DNA of 64,000 bases from Ligustrum vulgare. Lineage: Eukaryota > Streptophyta > Magnoliopsida > Lamiales > Oleaceae. The notes below the pieces were generated by a model, which had not been told where the DNA came from, ran no database searches, and saw only the letters and a list, made by a program, of their open reading frames with translations. The position numbers and the translations under genes were made by a program. This document shows positions 42,463-52,701 of the stretch, in pieces. Positions within the stretch are counted from its first letter, which is position 1. Every line of letters begins with the position of its first letter. The stretch spans positions 61,402,234 to 61,466,233 of the forward strand of contig OY743174.1 in the NCBI GenBank assembly GCA_963555705.1, read 5' to 3'.

Positions 42463-45358
42463 TGTCCCTTGTAGGGATCAACTCGTTGTTCTCATTCGCA
42501 ATTACTGTCATGCCTCCCTTCTTTGGCACTACATGAACTGGACTGACCCAAGCACTGTCTGATATCGGATATATAATACCTGCATCAAGTAACTTTAAAA
42601 TCTCTTTTCTCACCACTTCCTTCAAAGTAGGATTCTGTCTACGCTGTCCTTCTACTGATGGCTTGGAATCATCTTCCATCAAAATTTTATGCATGCAGAT
42701 AGTCGGACTAATACCTTTGATATCGGCAATAGTCCATCCTATTGCGGTTTTGTGTTCCTTCACCACCCGCAGCAGCCGTTCTTCTTCCAAAGCTGTCAAG
42801 TGGCTTGAAATAATAATAGGCAGTGTTGATGACTCTCCCAAAAATGCATATCGCAGGTGGGCTGGTAAAGGTTTCAACTCCAAAGTGGGAGGAATTTCAC
42901 ACGATGGTCGGGACTTCTGCAAATTTTCACCTAATGGTTCAAAATAACGACCTGCCCTCAACGTGAACCTTGGTGATTCCTCCAATTCATTAGCCATCCT
43001 TGCCACCTCCTCATTTTCCGAGTTTACAGATTCTGACTGAACGATGCACGCCTCCAATGGATCTTTAGGATGCTCCTCATCGTATACACTACGAACTGCT
43101 TCTTGCACAGTGTCCACCGTGAAACACGTATCCAATGACGAGGGATATTTCATAGACTTAAAGATGTTGAAGGTGATCTTCTCCTCATCCACACGAAGCA
43201 CTAGTGTTCCTTCGTGAACATCTATCAAAGCCTTTCCCGTTCTCAAGAATGGTCGTCCCAAGATGAGAGGAATTGTCTTATCTTCTTCCATATCCAGTAT
43301 AACGAAGTCCGCAGGGTAAATAAACTTCCCAACTCTTATCAGTACGTCTTCAAGCAACCCCCACGGGTATTTTATCGAACGATCTGCTAATTGCAAGGAA
43401 ATAGTGGTTGGTTTTGCTTCTCCAATCCCGAGCTTCCTGAAAATAGATAAAGGCATTAGATTAATGCTGGCTCCTAAATCACATAAAGCAGATTCAAATT
43501 CAATGGAACCAATAGTGCAAGGGATTGTGAAACTCCCTGGATCCTTCAGTTTGGGAGGCAATTTCTTCTGGATTATTGCACTACATTCTTCGGTGAGCAT
43601 CACTGTCTCATGCTCGTCCAGCTTTCGTTTATTTGTCAGGATTTCTTTCATGAATTTCGCATAGCTTAGCATCTGGGTTAAAGCCTCTGCGAAGGGAATG
43701 TTGATGTGCAGCTGCTTGATTTTCTCAATAAATTTTGCAAACTGCTGGTCTATTTTATGCTTCCTCAGCCTCTGTGGATATGGTATGGGAGGTACGTAGG
43801 CTTTAACTGGGGTTGGGGACTTCCTCACCTCCGCTTCTTCTGCCCTGTCAGATTTTTCCGTTGACTTTTCACTCTCTGTGTGATCAGCTTCTTTCCCTTC
43901 CACTACTTCTGTTAGTATTTCTGAGTTATCTGTTCCTTTCACCCTAATTTCTGGTAATTGAACTCCACTTCTGGTTGTAATGGCTTGTACCTGTTCTCGT
44001 GCATTTGTTTCTGTATTACTTGGCAATTTACCTTGTTGTCTTTCTGAACTTGCGTTTGCCAACTGTCCCAACTGAATTTTTATTTCTTTAATATCAGCTT
44101 GATGGCTTTGCAGCAGCTGCAGTATCAATTCTTCACTAGAAGTCTTTTTCACTTGTTGTTGCTGCTGTGGTTGTTGTTGCTGAAACCCTGGTGGTCGTTG
44201 GGTGTTTTGATTATTAGCCCATGAAAAGTTGGGATGCTTTCTCCATTCAGGGTTGTACGTTTGTGAGTACATACCTCCTTGCTGCCTCTGATTGTTCCCA
44301 ACAAAATTTGCATGCTCTTTATCCGATTGACCTTGATATGCCATTGGACACTCTGATAGTGCATGATTCTCAAAACAGTAATCACAAACTATGGTTTCCT
44401 GAGCTGCAAGCACTGGCTGCTGATTCATGCTGTCAAATTTTTTTGTCAATGCGTCCAGTTTAGCATTAATAGCTGTAATTTCATTTACCGCAGCTATTCC
44501 ACCAGATTTCTGTGCGGTGCGATCGGAGTACCACTGATAACTATTTGCTGCCATTTTCTCGAATATTTCGGAGGCTTCTTCGTAAGTCAAGTCCATCACT
44601 GATCCACCTGCAGCTGAATCTGCATGCTTCTTGTTATCGTTGGTCAACCCGTTGTAGAAAGTTTGTATGAGGATCCAATCAGCTATTCCATGAGTAGGAC
44701 ATTGACGAACTAGCTCATTGAACCTCTCCCAAGCCTCAAAAATGGACTCTCCTGGCTGTTGATTGAATGAAAGGATTTCGCGCCTTAATTTTGACATCCG
44801 GCCAGGTGGAAAGAACTTGTCAACAAATTTTTGACTCATTACTTCCCAAGTAGTGATTGTATGGAGGGGCAGCGTGTAAAACCATGCCTTTGCCTTGTCT
44901 GCCAATGAGAAGGAAAATAGTTTCAGCTTTACAGCGTCACCCGGAACTCCATTCATTCGCTGCATGTCACATAACTCTTGAAAAGTTCTTAAGTGTGCAT
45001 GTGGATCTTCAGACGGCAGCCCATGAAAGACGGCAGAGTTTTGGATCAGAGAAATCAAAGAAGTCTTGATCTCAAAGTTGTTGGCAGGTATAGCAGGCGG
45101 CACTATACAAGTTCCAATATTTCCCACTGGGGGAATCATGTAATCCCTTAATGCTCGCCTCCCATTGTTCGGTTGATTTTGTTGTTGAACTACAATTTCT
45201 GCTGGCAGATTGTTTTGGTTTGGCTGAATTGGGTTATCTGCCATTGCTAAATCTGTGTGTTGAGCTGCTTCCAACTGTTGTTTGCGCCTCTGTCGAAAAG
45301 TGCGTTCAATTTCTGTATCAAGAGGAAGCAATTCAAAAGATTTAGTTCTTCTTAACAT
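42437..45358 (-). CDS. Athila gag, protease and start of RT
   Basis: The start chosen is the ATG at 45358 ([14 protein letters not shown]), the usual Athila gag opening; an upstream in-frame ATG adds only a hydrophobic extension from the leader. The Retrotrans_gag core is at about residues 90-280 ([11 protein letters not shown] through AWFYTLP and FNQQPGESI). A CCHC zinc knuckle [13 protein letters not shown] lies near residue 322. The protease active site [11 protein letters not shown] lies near residue 622, followed by [12 protein letters not shown] starts near the end ([15 protein letters not shown]). A one-base shift in a G run at about 42464 ends the frame 10-15 codons later; the RT text continues in the neighbouring frame. 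Confidence 0.9.
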   Translation of the reverse strand: MLRRTKSFELLPLDTEIERTFRQRRKQQLEAAQHTDLAMADNPIQPNQNNLPAEIVVQQQNQPNNGRRALRDYMIPPVGNIGTCIVPPAIPANNFEIKTSLISLIQNSAVFHGLPSEDPHAHLRTFQELCDMQRMNGVPGDAVKLKLFSFSLADKAKAWFYTLPLHTITTWEVMSQKFVDKFFPPGRMSKLRREILSFNQQPGESIFEAWERFNELVRQCPTHGIADWILIQTFYNGLTNDNKKHADSAAGGSVMDLTYEEASEIFEKMAANSYQWYSDRTAQKSGGIAAVNEITAINAKLDALTKKFDSMNQQPVLAAQETIVCDYCFENHALSECPMAYQGQSDKEHANFVGNNQRQQGGMYSQTYNPEWRKHPNFSWANNQNTQRPPGFQQQQPQQQQQVKKTSSEELILQLLQSHQADIKEIKIQLGQLANASSERQQGKLPSNTETNAREQVQAITTRSGVQLPEIRVKGTDNSEILTEVVEGKEADHTESEKSTEKSDRAEEAEVRKSPTPVKAYVPPIPYPQRLRKHKIDQQFAKFIEKIKQLHINIPFAEALTQMLSYAKFMKEILTNKRKLDEHETVMLTEECSAIIQKKLPPKLKDPGSFTIPCTIGSIEFESALCDLGASINLMPLSIFRKLGIGEAKPTTISLQLADRSIKYPWGLLEDVLIRVGKFIYPADFVILDMEEDKTIPLILGRPFLRTGKALIDVHEGTLVLRVDEEKITFNIFKSMKYPSSLDTCFTVDTVQEAVRSVYDEEHPKDPLEACIVQSESVNSENEEVARMANELEESPRFTLRAGRYFEPLGENLQKSRPSCEIPPTLELKPLPAHLRYAFLGESSTLPIIISSHLTALEEERLLRVVKEHKTAIGWTIADIKGISPTICMHKILMEDDSKPSVEGQRRQNPTLKEVVRKEILKLLDAGIIYPISDSAWVSPVHVVPKKGGMTVIANENNELIPTRDSDRLESMY

Positions 45359-45468
45359 GAATTTATAAAGATAAATCGAAAAAATTAAGACTAAACTAAA
45401 TAACAATAAAGCAAAACAAAATTCAAATTAAAGTAAGAATTTATTGGTATCGATATTAGTAAAAACAG

Positions 45469-45486
45469 TCACCGGCAACGGCGCCA
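45469..45486 (-). other. Primer-binding site, tRNA-Asp type
   Basis: On the minus strand TGGCGCCGTTGCCGGTGA lies a few bases after the 5' LTR end. It is the tRNA-Asp-type site usual in Athila elements, with one mismatch (GGTGA for GGGGA). Confidence 0.85.
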
Positions 45487-45492
45487 AAAACT

Positions 45493-46943
45493 TGTTCACC
45501 GATATCTCGCAATACGAAATATCCCCGCAAGTGAACGGGTCGTGAAGAGTAGTTAAAATGGACCTAAGAGTCCGGATTATCGTTCCCACAAGGACCGTTT
45601 ACTAAGTACCGAAATGTGTAAATTCTTATCCCTATTTGAACAAAGAAATGAATTTTTGATTGTTTGGAAACTAATGTTTATAACTATGACTAACAGATTA
45701 AAACTTTGCACAAGATGGAGGTTTAGCACTTGCTGTTTGTTTTTAAGTATGATTGAAAGTGGTTGGGATTCACGAGTTCACCTAGCCAATTAAATCAATT
45801 CCTGTTCCAGATTTTATTTTCTAAATATGTGATCGATCAAGTTCACTAAATTAAGTTGAGATTCCTCTCTCGAGTTTAAATCAACTCTACCTAGATAAGT
45901 CAACCATGTATCTCTACAGCGGGTCCGAATATTCTTTACCTAAATGCATTACATGCAAGAACTTAAACATGATCGCACTAATCACGAAAGTATATCTCTA
46001 TCTCTCGTTCAATTAATGGATTTATTACCTAGATCTATGTTATTAACTCACCTCTCGGATTATGGAAATAACACATAAAGTCATGAATAAGTGGCCAATT
46101 CATTCAAGCATTAAACGCAATAATAAACCAACACATGCATTACGGCGTTAAAACAAGGAACATGAAATTAAAGTAATATGACTAGGCTACATCGTGATTC
46201 CCAACGTTAGGATTAGTTACACATAATAACTGAATAATAAAAACAATCTGAATTAAAATTAAACATGTTGGAATTTATGAATTCAACAATAAGAAAAGAA
46301 GTCTTGCACCAAGATTTGATTTCTCGTGTTTAGCTCGTAAATTCCCGTGCTTTTTCTGTGCTTGATTCTCCTCGTCAATTCGATGTTGAATTGCCAAGAA
46401 TTCTCCAATATTCTGATCTGCAAAACGTGCTCTCTCCTTGCCTCCTGTGCTCTGTCAAAACTTAGGTTAATTTTCCCGAGTCTTGCCTCTTAAAATCGCG
46501 CACAAAAGCCCAATACAGGCCCAGTCGGACACCTACGCGATCGCGTGGGTTAGGTTCCAGCGATCGCGTGGGTACACCTTATTTCGCTCTGCATGAATTT
46601 GGTTGCCATGTCGCGATCGCTATCGTGGGAATGTCGCGATCGCGACTCAACGTTTTTCCTCGCGATTCTCCATCTTTCCCTCGGCTTTCAATTCAGTCCT
46701 CCGGTTTTATTTGCGAAATGTATCCCTCACTATTGATTTGATCAATTTGACCCTAGAATTTCTGTTTCTCTTCAATTCTCCTTCTTTTGACCTTTATTTC
46801 CCGTAATTGCTTCCTTGTTCCTCTTTTTGAATAAAATTCTGAAATAACAACAATTAAATGCAATTTAGGTAGAATAAATTCATAAATCAACACGATAAAT
46901 TCTCATTTTGGCATATTCCCAAGTGTATAAAACACACCTATCA
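45493..46943 (-). repeat. 5' LTR of Athila
   Basis: 1451 bp, collinear with the 3' LTR. A cluster of GCGATCGC-type palindromes lies at 46535-46645. A weak TATA-like GATTTTAAGAGG follows on the minus strand (near 46490). Confidence 0.93.
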
Positions 46944-47802
46944 GTAACCCACGCGCTAAGAGATTTACTGCCCACGTCGATGTTTTAATTGGGTCTCGAC
47001 CCTGTTGCTCGATGGGTAGGCTTCGGAGACGACCCATTTTAATTAGGGCTTCCCTAATTAAACCCTAAACCTATATCTACCCACGCCCCTCCCTTTGGCC
47101 GAGTCAGATCACTCTCTCGACATTTCCTCTCCACTCTCTCGGTGCGGCTACTCTCTCTCTTCTTTGTGAAGAACCCGACCCTCTCCCTTCTTCCTCTCCC
47201 GGTGATTGGAAGTGTGCCTTCTTTGTGACCACCACCGTGAGCTCTCTGTGTGGCTCTTGCTGGTTGAGCCTTCTTGCTTCGCTTGGTGTAGCTACTGTTT
47301 CGGTCGAGCCTTGTGTGGCTCTTCTTGTGACCGTGTTCTTGCTGCCTCTGTGTTCGGTTCTTGTTTCCTTTGTTCGGCAGCCTGGTTCTTGGTTGTGGGA
47401 GGCGGTGTTCAGTCCTTTTCTTTGGCCGAGTCTTATTCTGGTTACTTGGTGCAGTCCCGTGGCCGAGTCTTATTGTGGTTCCTCTTGTGAAGCCCCTGGT
47501 TTGGTTCCTTGGTTGGGTGTGTGTTAATCGAAATGAAAATTCCAGTCGACCAACGCTCAGCCGAACCCTACTGAGGCTAGCTATAAAAATCCTGCAGAGT
47601 TTCGATCGACCGGAATGACTTTCGGTCGACCGAAATTGATTGAATTCAATTTCTTCTTATTTTTGGTCCAACTTGATTATTGACTTCTTTTCTTGACTTA
47701 TTCACATTGTTTAGCCTCGAATCTTGAACCTCTTCGACGTTGGATCTCATCATGAGTCTCACGGACACGCGTATCGAGGTTTGACTTTCTCGGTTCTCAT
47801 CA
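46944..47802. repeat. Right part of an LTR-like sequence split by Athila
   Basis: A CT-rich leader (47100-47180) and three GTCGAC-type words near 47543, 47606 and 47624 are LTR-like; the last is the perfect 14 bp palindrome TTCGGTCGACCGAA. The right end CTCATCA at 47802 is followed by TTCTCTCCTTCTTGG, resembling the 3' LTR/polypurine junction of the element at 17413 (CATCATACCCTCCTTCTTTAGG). Orientation is therefore probably minus. No coding sequence is supported; the open frames at 47206-47618 are low-complexity leader text. Confidence 0.4.
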
Positions 47803-47850
47803 TTCTCTCCTTCTTGGAAAGGATTCGACCTCGAATCTTGCTTGATTATA

Positions 47851-47993
47851 CTAGAGTGAGATTCTTTGACCTATCTGCTTTTGCTTATCATTAAATTTTG
47901 ATTTTAAGTTTTTCAGGGCTTTCTTTGTGATGTTTGAAATAATTTTCCCAGGAAACCATTCTTCTTCTAGTATAATGTACTTCCAGGCCTGCA
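47851..47993 (-). CDS. Putative last exon of a spliced gene of unknown function
   Basis: On the minus strand an acceptor (CAAATTGCAG) is followed by an open frame encoding AWKYIILEEEWFPGKIISNI and a Lys-rich tail, ending in TAG at 47851. It is hydrophilic and lysine-rich, with no recognised domain. It lies downstream of the first-exon candidate at 49217-49380 on the same strand. I infer one gene, but the middle exons cannot be joined with confidence. Confidence 0.3.
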
Positions 47994-49216
47994 ATTTGAT
48001 ATGATATTCAGACAAATAGTAGATAAACCATTGAGTCATTCACTTATGATATACGACTTGTCGCAGGTAGAATATAAAAATATAGTTTCACACAGTAATG
48101 TCTACTACATGAATACAGAATAAGTTGTAAATAACATTAGTACAAAAGGCAAGGACACAATTGACTGGTGCAAGTTTTGTATTGTTTACCCAAAAACTTT
48201 AGATTAATTGAAGAAGAAATCCAAAAAGGGAAGTCACGCATAGTATGTTTTGACACAGTATTCAAATAAAATGAAGAATGCATATAACTCCGAGATCACA
48301 TAGGACAGTGCTAATGGTTACAGCGCCTATAGTTAAAAAAGGGTATTTCACAAAGTTTCTATTCGGGAGAGAGAAAAAAATCAAACTAGAAACAGTTAAG
48401 GTCAACATTTGGAGGTACACATAGTCATTCGACAAGCCAGGTTAAGAATTTTGGGTCTTCTGGAAAAAGAGATCACATGCTCAATGGTTCCAAATGATGT
48501 TCAACAGACGTGATGGATGATTATAACTACAATGTCACATATTTATGTGCTATAAGGTTATAGGATATTATTATTACAAAAATGGGACGTGTGAAAATAG
48601 TGTGAAACTAACAGTTGTCATATTAATCTCTACCTGTACACCAAATCAAAATCTCACACCCCAAGGTAACAAATTTGGGCTTTCAAAGTTTCAAGTGAGT
48701 ATTGTGTACAATAAATCTGAGGGTTGATTGAACACACTTATGATGATACTAACTATGAGGTCACATAGTTGTATCATAAGGTCACACAATGTTTTTAGTG
48801 CAAAATTAGAAAACGTACTTCACAAAGGATGAGTGAAAATAGTGTTGAACAAACGAAGTTCTGTTTAACCTCTACCTGTAAACCGAATCACTTTACAAGT
48901 CAAGGTCACAATTTGGGGGATTCAAAAACAGTATTGTTCAGGATAAGAAGTTCCGGTAAATGGGAGTAGGCATCCTGAAAACGGGGTCACAAGTTCAATT
49001 TCCCTACAACATACCTTTCAACAAAAATGAATATCTTATGCATTGGTGGATCACATTGCACAACGCACCAGGTCACAAAAGGCAAAATATAGGGATTTCT
49101 TAGGTTATTGCACATTATCCTGGTTTCAGAAGGAGTACCCATTCATCAAATACCCATACTTATGTTGAAATGTTTAGGTCACAAAATTTTCAATTAAGCA
49201 ATTATCGAAAACATAC
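47994..49216 (-). other. Intron-like region with diverged tandem repeats
   Basis: Between the two exon candidates, segments of roughly 230-250 bp resemble each other (about 48270-48520, 48520-48745, 48745-48990). Shared words include CTCTACCTGTA(A/C)ACC, GTGAAAATAGTGT and GTCACATAG. On the minus strand each contains donor-like CAG|GTAGAG or acceptor-like TTTTC(C)AG sites. All frames contain stops, so they are either introns or decayed duplicated exons. Confidence 0.35.
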
Positions 49217-49380
49217 CGTTCGATTTTCACTTGGTTGTCCACTTCCGATTCCAACGGGTGATGAGCTTGATTTTTTTTTTTTTTTGAGGAAAAAACTCTC
49301 TTCCTTTTTCCGTGAGAATCGAGCATTTCCTGGCCTTGTGTAGAAGATGTCTTCCGGTCAGGTGTGTTCAATTTCGTCAT
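49217..49380 (-). CDS. Putative first exon of a spliced gene of unknown function
   Basis: On the minus strand the ATG at 49380 opens MTKLNTPDRKTSSTQGQEML, followed by a basic KRKRVFSSKKKK stretch that could be a nuclear localisation signal. The frame reaches a good donor, CG|GTATGT, at 49217/49216. The A run encoding the Lys stretch may be unstable. No family is recognised. It is paired with the last-exon candidate at 47851-47993 by strand and spacing only. Confidence 0.3.
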
Positions 49381-49964
49381 TTCCTCAGTTGTCTTCGGTT
49401 TCAAAGTTGGTGCGGCATGGTTTTTTTTTTTTTTGGTTTCAATATTTGAGCAGGGAAGGTGGGTTCGTGTATGTTCAGTTTCAATTCATGGGATGGGATG
49501 AGACGGAATGGATTAATATCTTCACCGGATATTTAGAGATATTGATTAAGTGTTTATTCATTTCAAAAAAATTTCTTTGAGCTGTTATAAACGAGAATGA
49601 CGTTACTTACCCTATTTATACATATATAATATAATATATTATAATTTATGAATTAATTATTAAATTCTTATTTAAAACCTGATATTTGAAAATAAATAGG
49701 TTCATTCTTATTTTTGAATACCAAATTTAAATTAAAGGGTTCCTTGTAATTTCCACTTTTCAATAACTCGACAACTATTGATTTATTCAACATTATAATA
49801 ACTATAAGTAAAATTATTAATAAACAAAAAATTATATATCAAAAATCATTTTCTTTCACTGATTCTGTCATTTAGCTTCAATCCTTCAGCCGTCAAGCTT
49901 TCAACTAGTTCTTCAAGAGTCAACAAATAATAAATCTTCACTTTTCATCATCTTAGTTTCAAGA
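49381..49964. other. AT-rich intergenic DNA
   Basis: Possibly the promoter side of the minus-strand gene candidate; nothing specific is recognised. Confidence 0.4.
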
Positions 49965-50215
49965 ATTTACTGGACTTGTTCGACTATTCCCTGAAAATGT
50001 TGAGAATTACGAGCAGAAATTGAAGAATTTTTACAAGGACCACATACACGCGGATGAGGAGATACGTTACTATCTGGAAGATAGTGAATATTTTAATATC
50101 AATGACAAATATGACTGTTGTATTCGCATCTTTATCAAGGTTGATGACCTAACCTTCTTGCGACTCTTATAAGTCGAAATTTACCATCACTTTATCGCTT
50201 AAGTTTAGAAAATCA
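49965..50215 (+). pseudogene. Acireductone dioxygenase pseudogene fragment
   Basis: One frame from about 49993 encodes ENVENYEQKLKNFYKDHIHA followed by DEEIRYYL. This is the signature metal-binding region of acireductone dioxygenase (ARD), an enzyme of the methionine salvage cycle; the HxHxxxxE metal ligands are visible. Upstream text (LLDLF, about 49970) fits the preceding ARD residues in another frame, so there is a frameshift. Downstream, VEIYHHF corresponds to the later metal-binding histidine region but is preceded by a stop, with further stops after it. Only the middle of the gene (about 80 codons) is present, so it is a truncated, dead copy, perhaps captured by or inserted with a transposon. 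Source-gene introns could not be judged. Confidence 0.8.
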
Positions 50216-51232
50216 GAATGAGATCCAGAACCAAAAGAACCGATGGGTTAAGTTTCGGTTTTGTTCTTCTCTTACAACGGTTCTTTTTTCAAAAAAACTA
50301 TCGGTTCATGATTCGATTTGATTCCTTGAGAACCAAAATCATATAAAATTGCATACACACATACTAAAATCCCTCAAATTTCATGTTGGGGACAATCCGC
50401 TTAGTCTTGATTAGATTTTAACAATGATTTTTGCTGACTTGATGTCATAAATAACGATCTTCAATAACACGCTGCCATTTTATGGTGCCACACAAGATTT
50501 AATGTTAATATTTTTTTATCAAGAGATCACAAATTTAACAGTTAAAAACTTAAGGCTTTGATTGTTAAAAGTTTTTTATTTAAAAATATGTTTCTTTTTT
50601 ATATTTTTTATGTAAAATGTGTAGTTGAAAAGTGAAGAAAGAAAATTTGTGTGATTAAAAAATGATTTGGAGCATTATATTTTAAAAAACATGTTTAAAA
50701 ATATATTTACCAAACTTAACGTATGAAAATATCTTCACTAATTATTACATTAATTATTCAAACCCTCAATGTTCATTGGCGTCATTAACCCTATATCTAG
50801 GCCTTCTTTTGCCTTCCTATCCAATTCTAGTACTGTGTGATTTGCAAGAAAGAGCAAATGCAAAATGCATCAATTATTGACGTCTACTTAGAAATTGACA
50901 AAAGCAAGTGACATTTGAGTATTGAGCTAACTACTCCAGCAGGATTCAACTATAACAAGCCCCCACCTCATTGAATTCGAAACCGGGAAGATATTTACAT
51001 CCATCCTTCATATGCTATCAAATCCCAATTCTAATAGAAGATGGAAAGTGGATTTCAACCTTCCCATAACGATCTCAATGAGCCAAGTGTTTCTTGCACA
51101 TTCTTATCTTCTTTTGTTCCTTCATTCTCTCTTTTTCTTTTACCCTATACATCACTTCTCATTTTCTTTGCATAAAATGTTCAAGCTATGAATAGAATGC
51201 CTCCAATTGAAAAGTGGTTTGTCACTTCTAAC
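50216..51232. other. AT-rich intergenic DNA with a hAT-like fragment
   Basis: At about 50215-50340 AGAACC/GGTTC words recall the fragment at 30749. The rest (50370-51232) shows no gene. Confidence 0.4.
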
Positions 51233-52220
51233 TGTTGGATAAAATTGGTACATAATTATATTATATTCTTTTAATAAAAAAAAGTACATACAAAGACGAT
51301 TAAATGACGATTTACACTTGCAAAATATCGAATAAATTTTGACTTATTAAAATTGAGAAATTAGAAGGAGATAAAAATGAAGCGATGTATGCAAATACAA
51401 ATCTTCTTAAGATGAATTTTCGCCCCTGCACTGGTGCTAACAGGATTAAATGGACGTCCATCTCCCAAAATACAATGCTTCTTTCAAAATTAATATAGCA
51501 CGATATTAATTTTGTCGGACGAACCAACACCGAACTGTAATCTTCGAAAACAAAATAGACATTGAATAATAAATATCGAATACGAAACTCAAAATTATTT
51601 GGAAATTATTTTGACAGAACTTGGAGAAAGAAAGAATTTGAAATCAATTATATGGAATTGATGTGGAGTAGGAAAGATGGAAAATGAAGTCCCTATTTAT
51701 AGATTTTCATGTGTCCCTTCAAATGGTTGCATTTTTTGACAAAATTAATTTAAACCATTAGAGTATACATTTTAATTTTTTATGGTCTAGATTACACATG
51801 TTTAAAATGTGACGACTTTTCATTTCTCAATCTTTTGAATAGTCACATCCAACCATAAATATCATGACTTTTAGATATGTATCTTTATATTTGAAAAGTT
51901 GTGACCAGCCATTGCAACAATTGTGGACTTTTCCAATTCATTTATGGAGACAATCCTCGAAGTGATTTATTACACTCATATTATGCAATTGCAAGCAACG
52001 TGCATAAACTTTCAATTTTAAAAATGGAATCCTTTGCTATGAAGCATATGAATTTGTTTTTTGCATATTTGATTTTGGAAAAGAAAAGATGGGAGTTGTT
52101 TCATTGCTTACAAGACATGTCTAAAGTTTAAATGAAATAACGTTATGTTTTAATACTTGCTTGAAGAATGCATGCATTTTTTGTTAAAAGAATATAATTA
52201 AATATAAATTTTATCCAACG
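51233..52220 (-). mobile_element. Solo Copia-like LTR, 988 bp
   Basis: It starts TGTTGGATAAAATT and ends AATTTTATCCAACG, so the ends are inverted repeats that extend imperfectly for about 40 bp. It is flanked by CTAAC (51228-51232) and CTAAT (52221-52225), a 4/5 target duplication. The minus strand has a TATA box (CTATAAATAGG, near 51695) and a leader with TTGTATTTTGGGAG and CTTAAG. No internal domain is present. The last base of the expected CA end appears changed to G. Confidence 0.65.
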
Positions 52221-52225
52221 CTAAT

Positions 52226-52701
52226 AGCTTTCTTTACCAAGAAACAATATCAGATGTCACACTTCACATACGATCATCACCTATTAAGAATAGGACCTTA
52301 CTAGGTGACACACTAGTTTACACATTAAACACATTGGGTGTGGGGACAAAACAATCATTACACTATTCATGTGTCTAGTGTGTACACTAACGTGTGTACA
52401 TATAATATTTTCCTCAATAATAGGACGTTACTGGGTGTACGCTAGACACATGGGGTGAGGGGGCAAAATAGTTAACATTGTTCATGTGTCTAGTGTGTAT
52501 ACTAGCGTGTAAGTTAGTCTGTACATATAGCACTAGTTTTCTTAAGTTGGTTTTCCAACAAGAACTCGTGTCAACGAATTAATGGGTAAAGTTCCAGTCC
52601 GCCGGTATTCGACTCCATCTCTGGTCTCAACTGCAGAGCACCAATATTGACTGTTTCTGAAAATTCTTAAGCAACAAAAACTTGGCATCTAATTTCTAAA
52701 G
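52226..52701. repeat. Spacer with an about 140 bp tandem duplication
   Basis: Two diverged copies of a segment containing GTGTCTAGTGTGTA and TGTACATATA lie at about 52288-52418 and 52420-52552. From 52560 to 52690 the text reads openly for a short way (VPVRRYSTPSLVSTAEHQ), but I recognise no family. Confidence 0.45.

Larger units (their letters stand above)
32418..46943 (-). mobile_element. Athila-type Ty3 retrotransposon, 14.5 kb, nearly intact
   Basis: Two 1451 bp LTRs with TG...CA ends enclose the element, and target duplications GCAAC/GTAAC flank it. On the minus strand the order is 5' LTR, tRNA-Asp-type primer site, gag, protease, RT, RNase H, integrase, a long spacer, an additional ORF, PPT and 3' LTR. 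The LTRs differ at about 13 positions by eye, so the insertion is young. gag-pol has only one frameshift and one internal stop. A 1656 bp solo LTR (36664-38319) later split the additional ORF. This copy is probably not autonomous now, but its lesions are few. Confidence 0.93.

Noticed and set aside
46603..46806. A 67-codon frame starting MPCRDRYRGNVAIATQRF, present identically in both Athila LTRs
   Set aside because: It is copied only because it lies in both LTRs, and has no protein-like features beyond chance.
47206..47618. Overlapping open frames rich in Ser, Leu, Cys and Trp on the plus strand
   Set aside because: They are low-complexity readings of CT/GT-rich LTR leader text in all three frames, with no domain and no conserved start.
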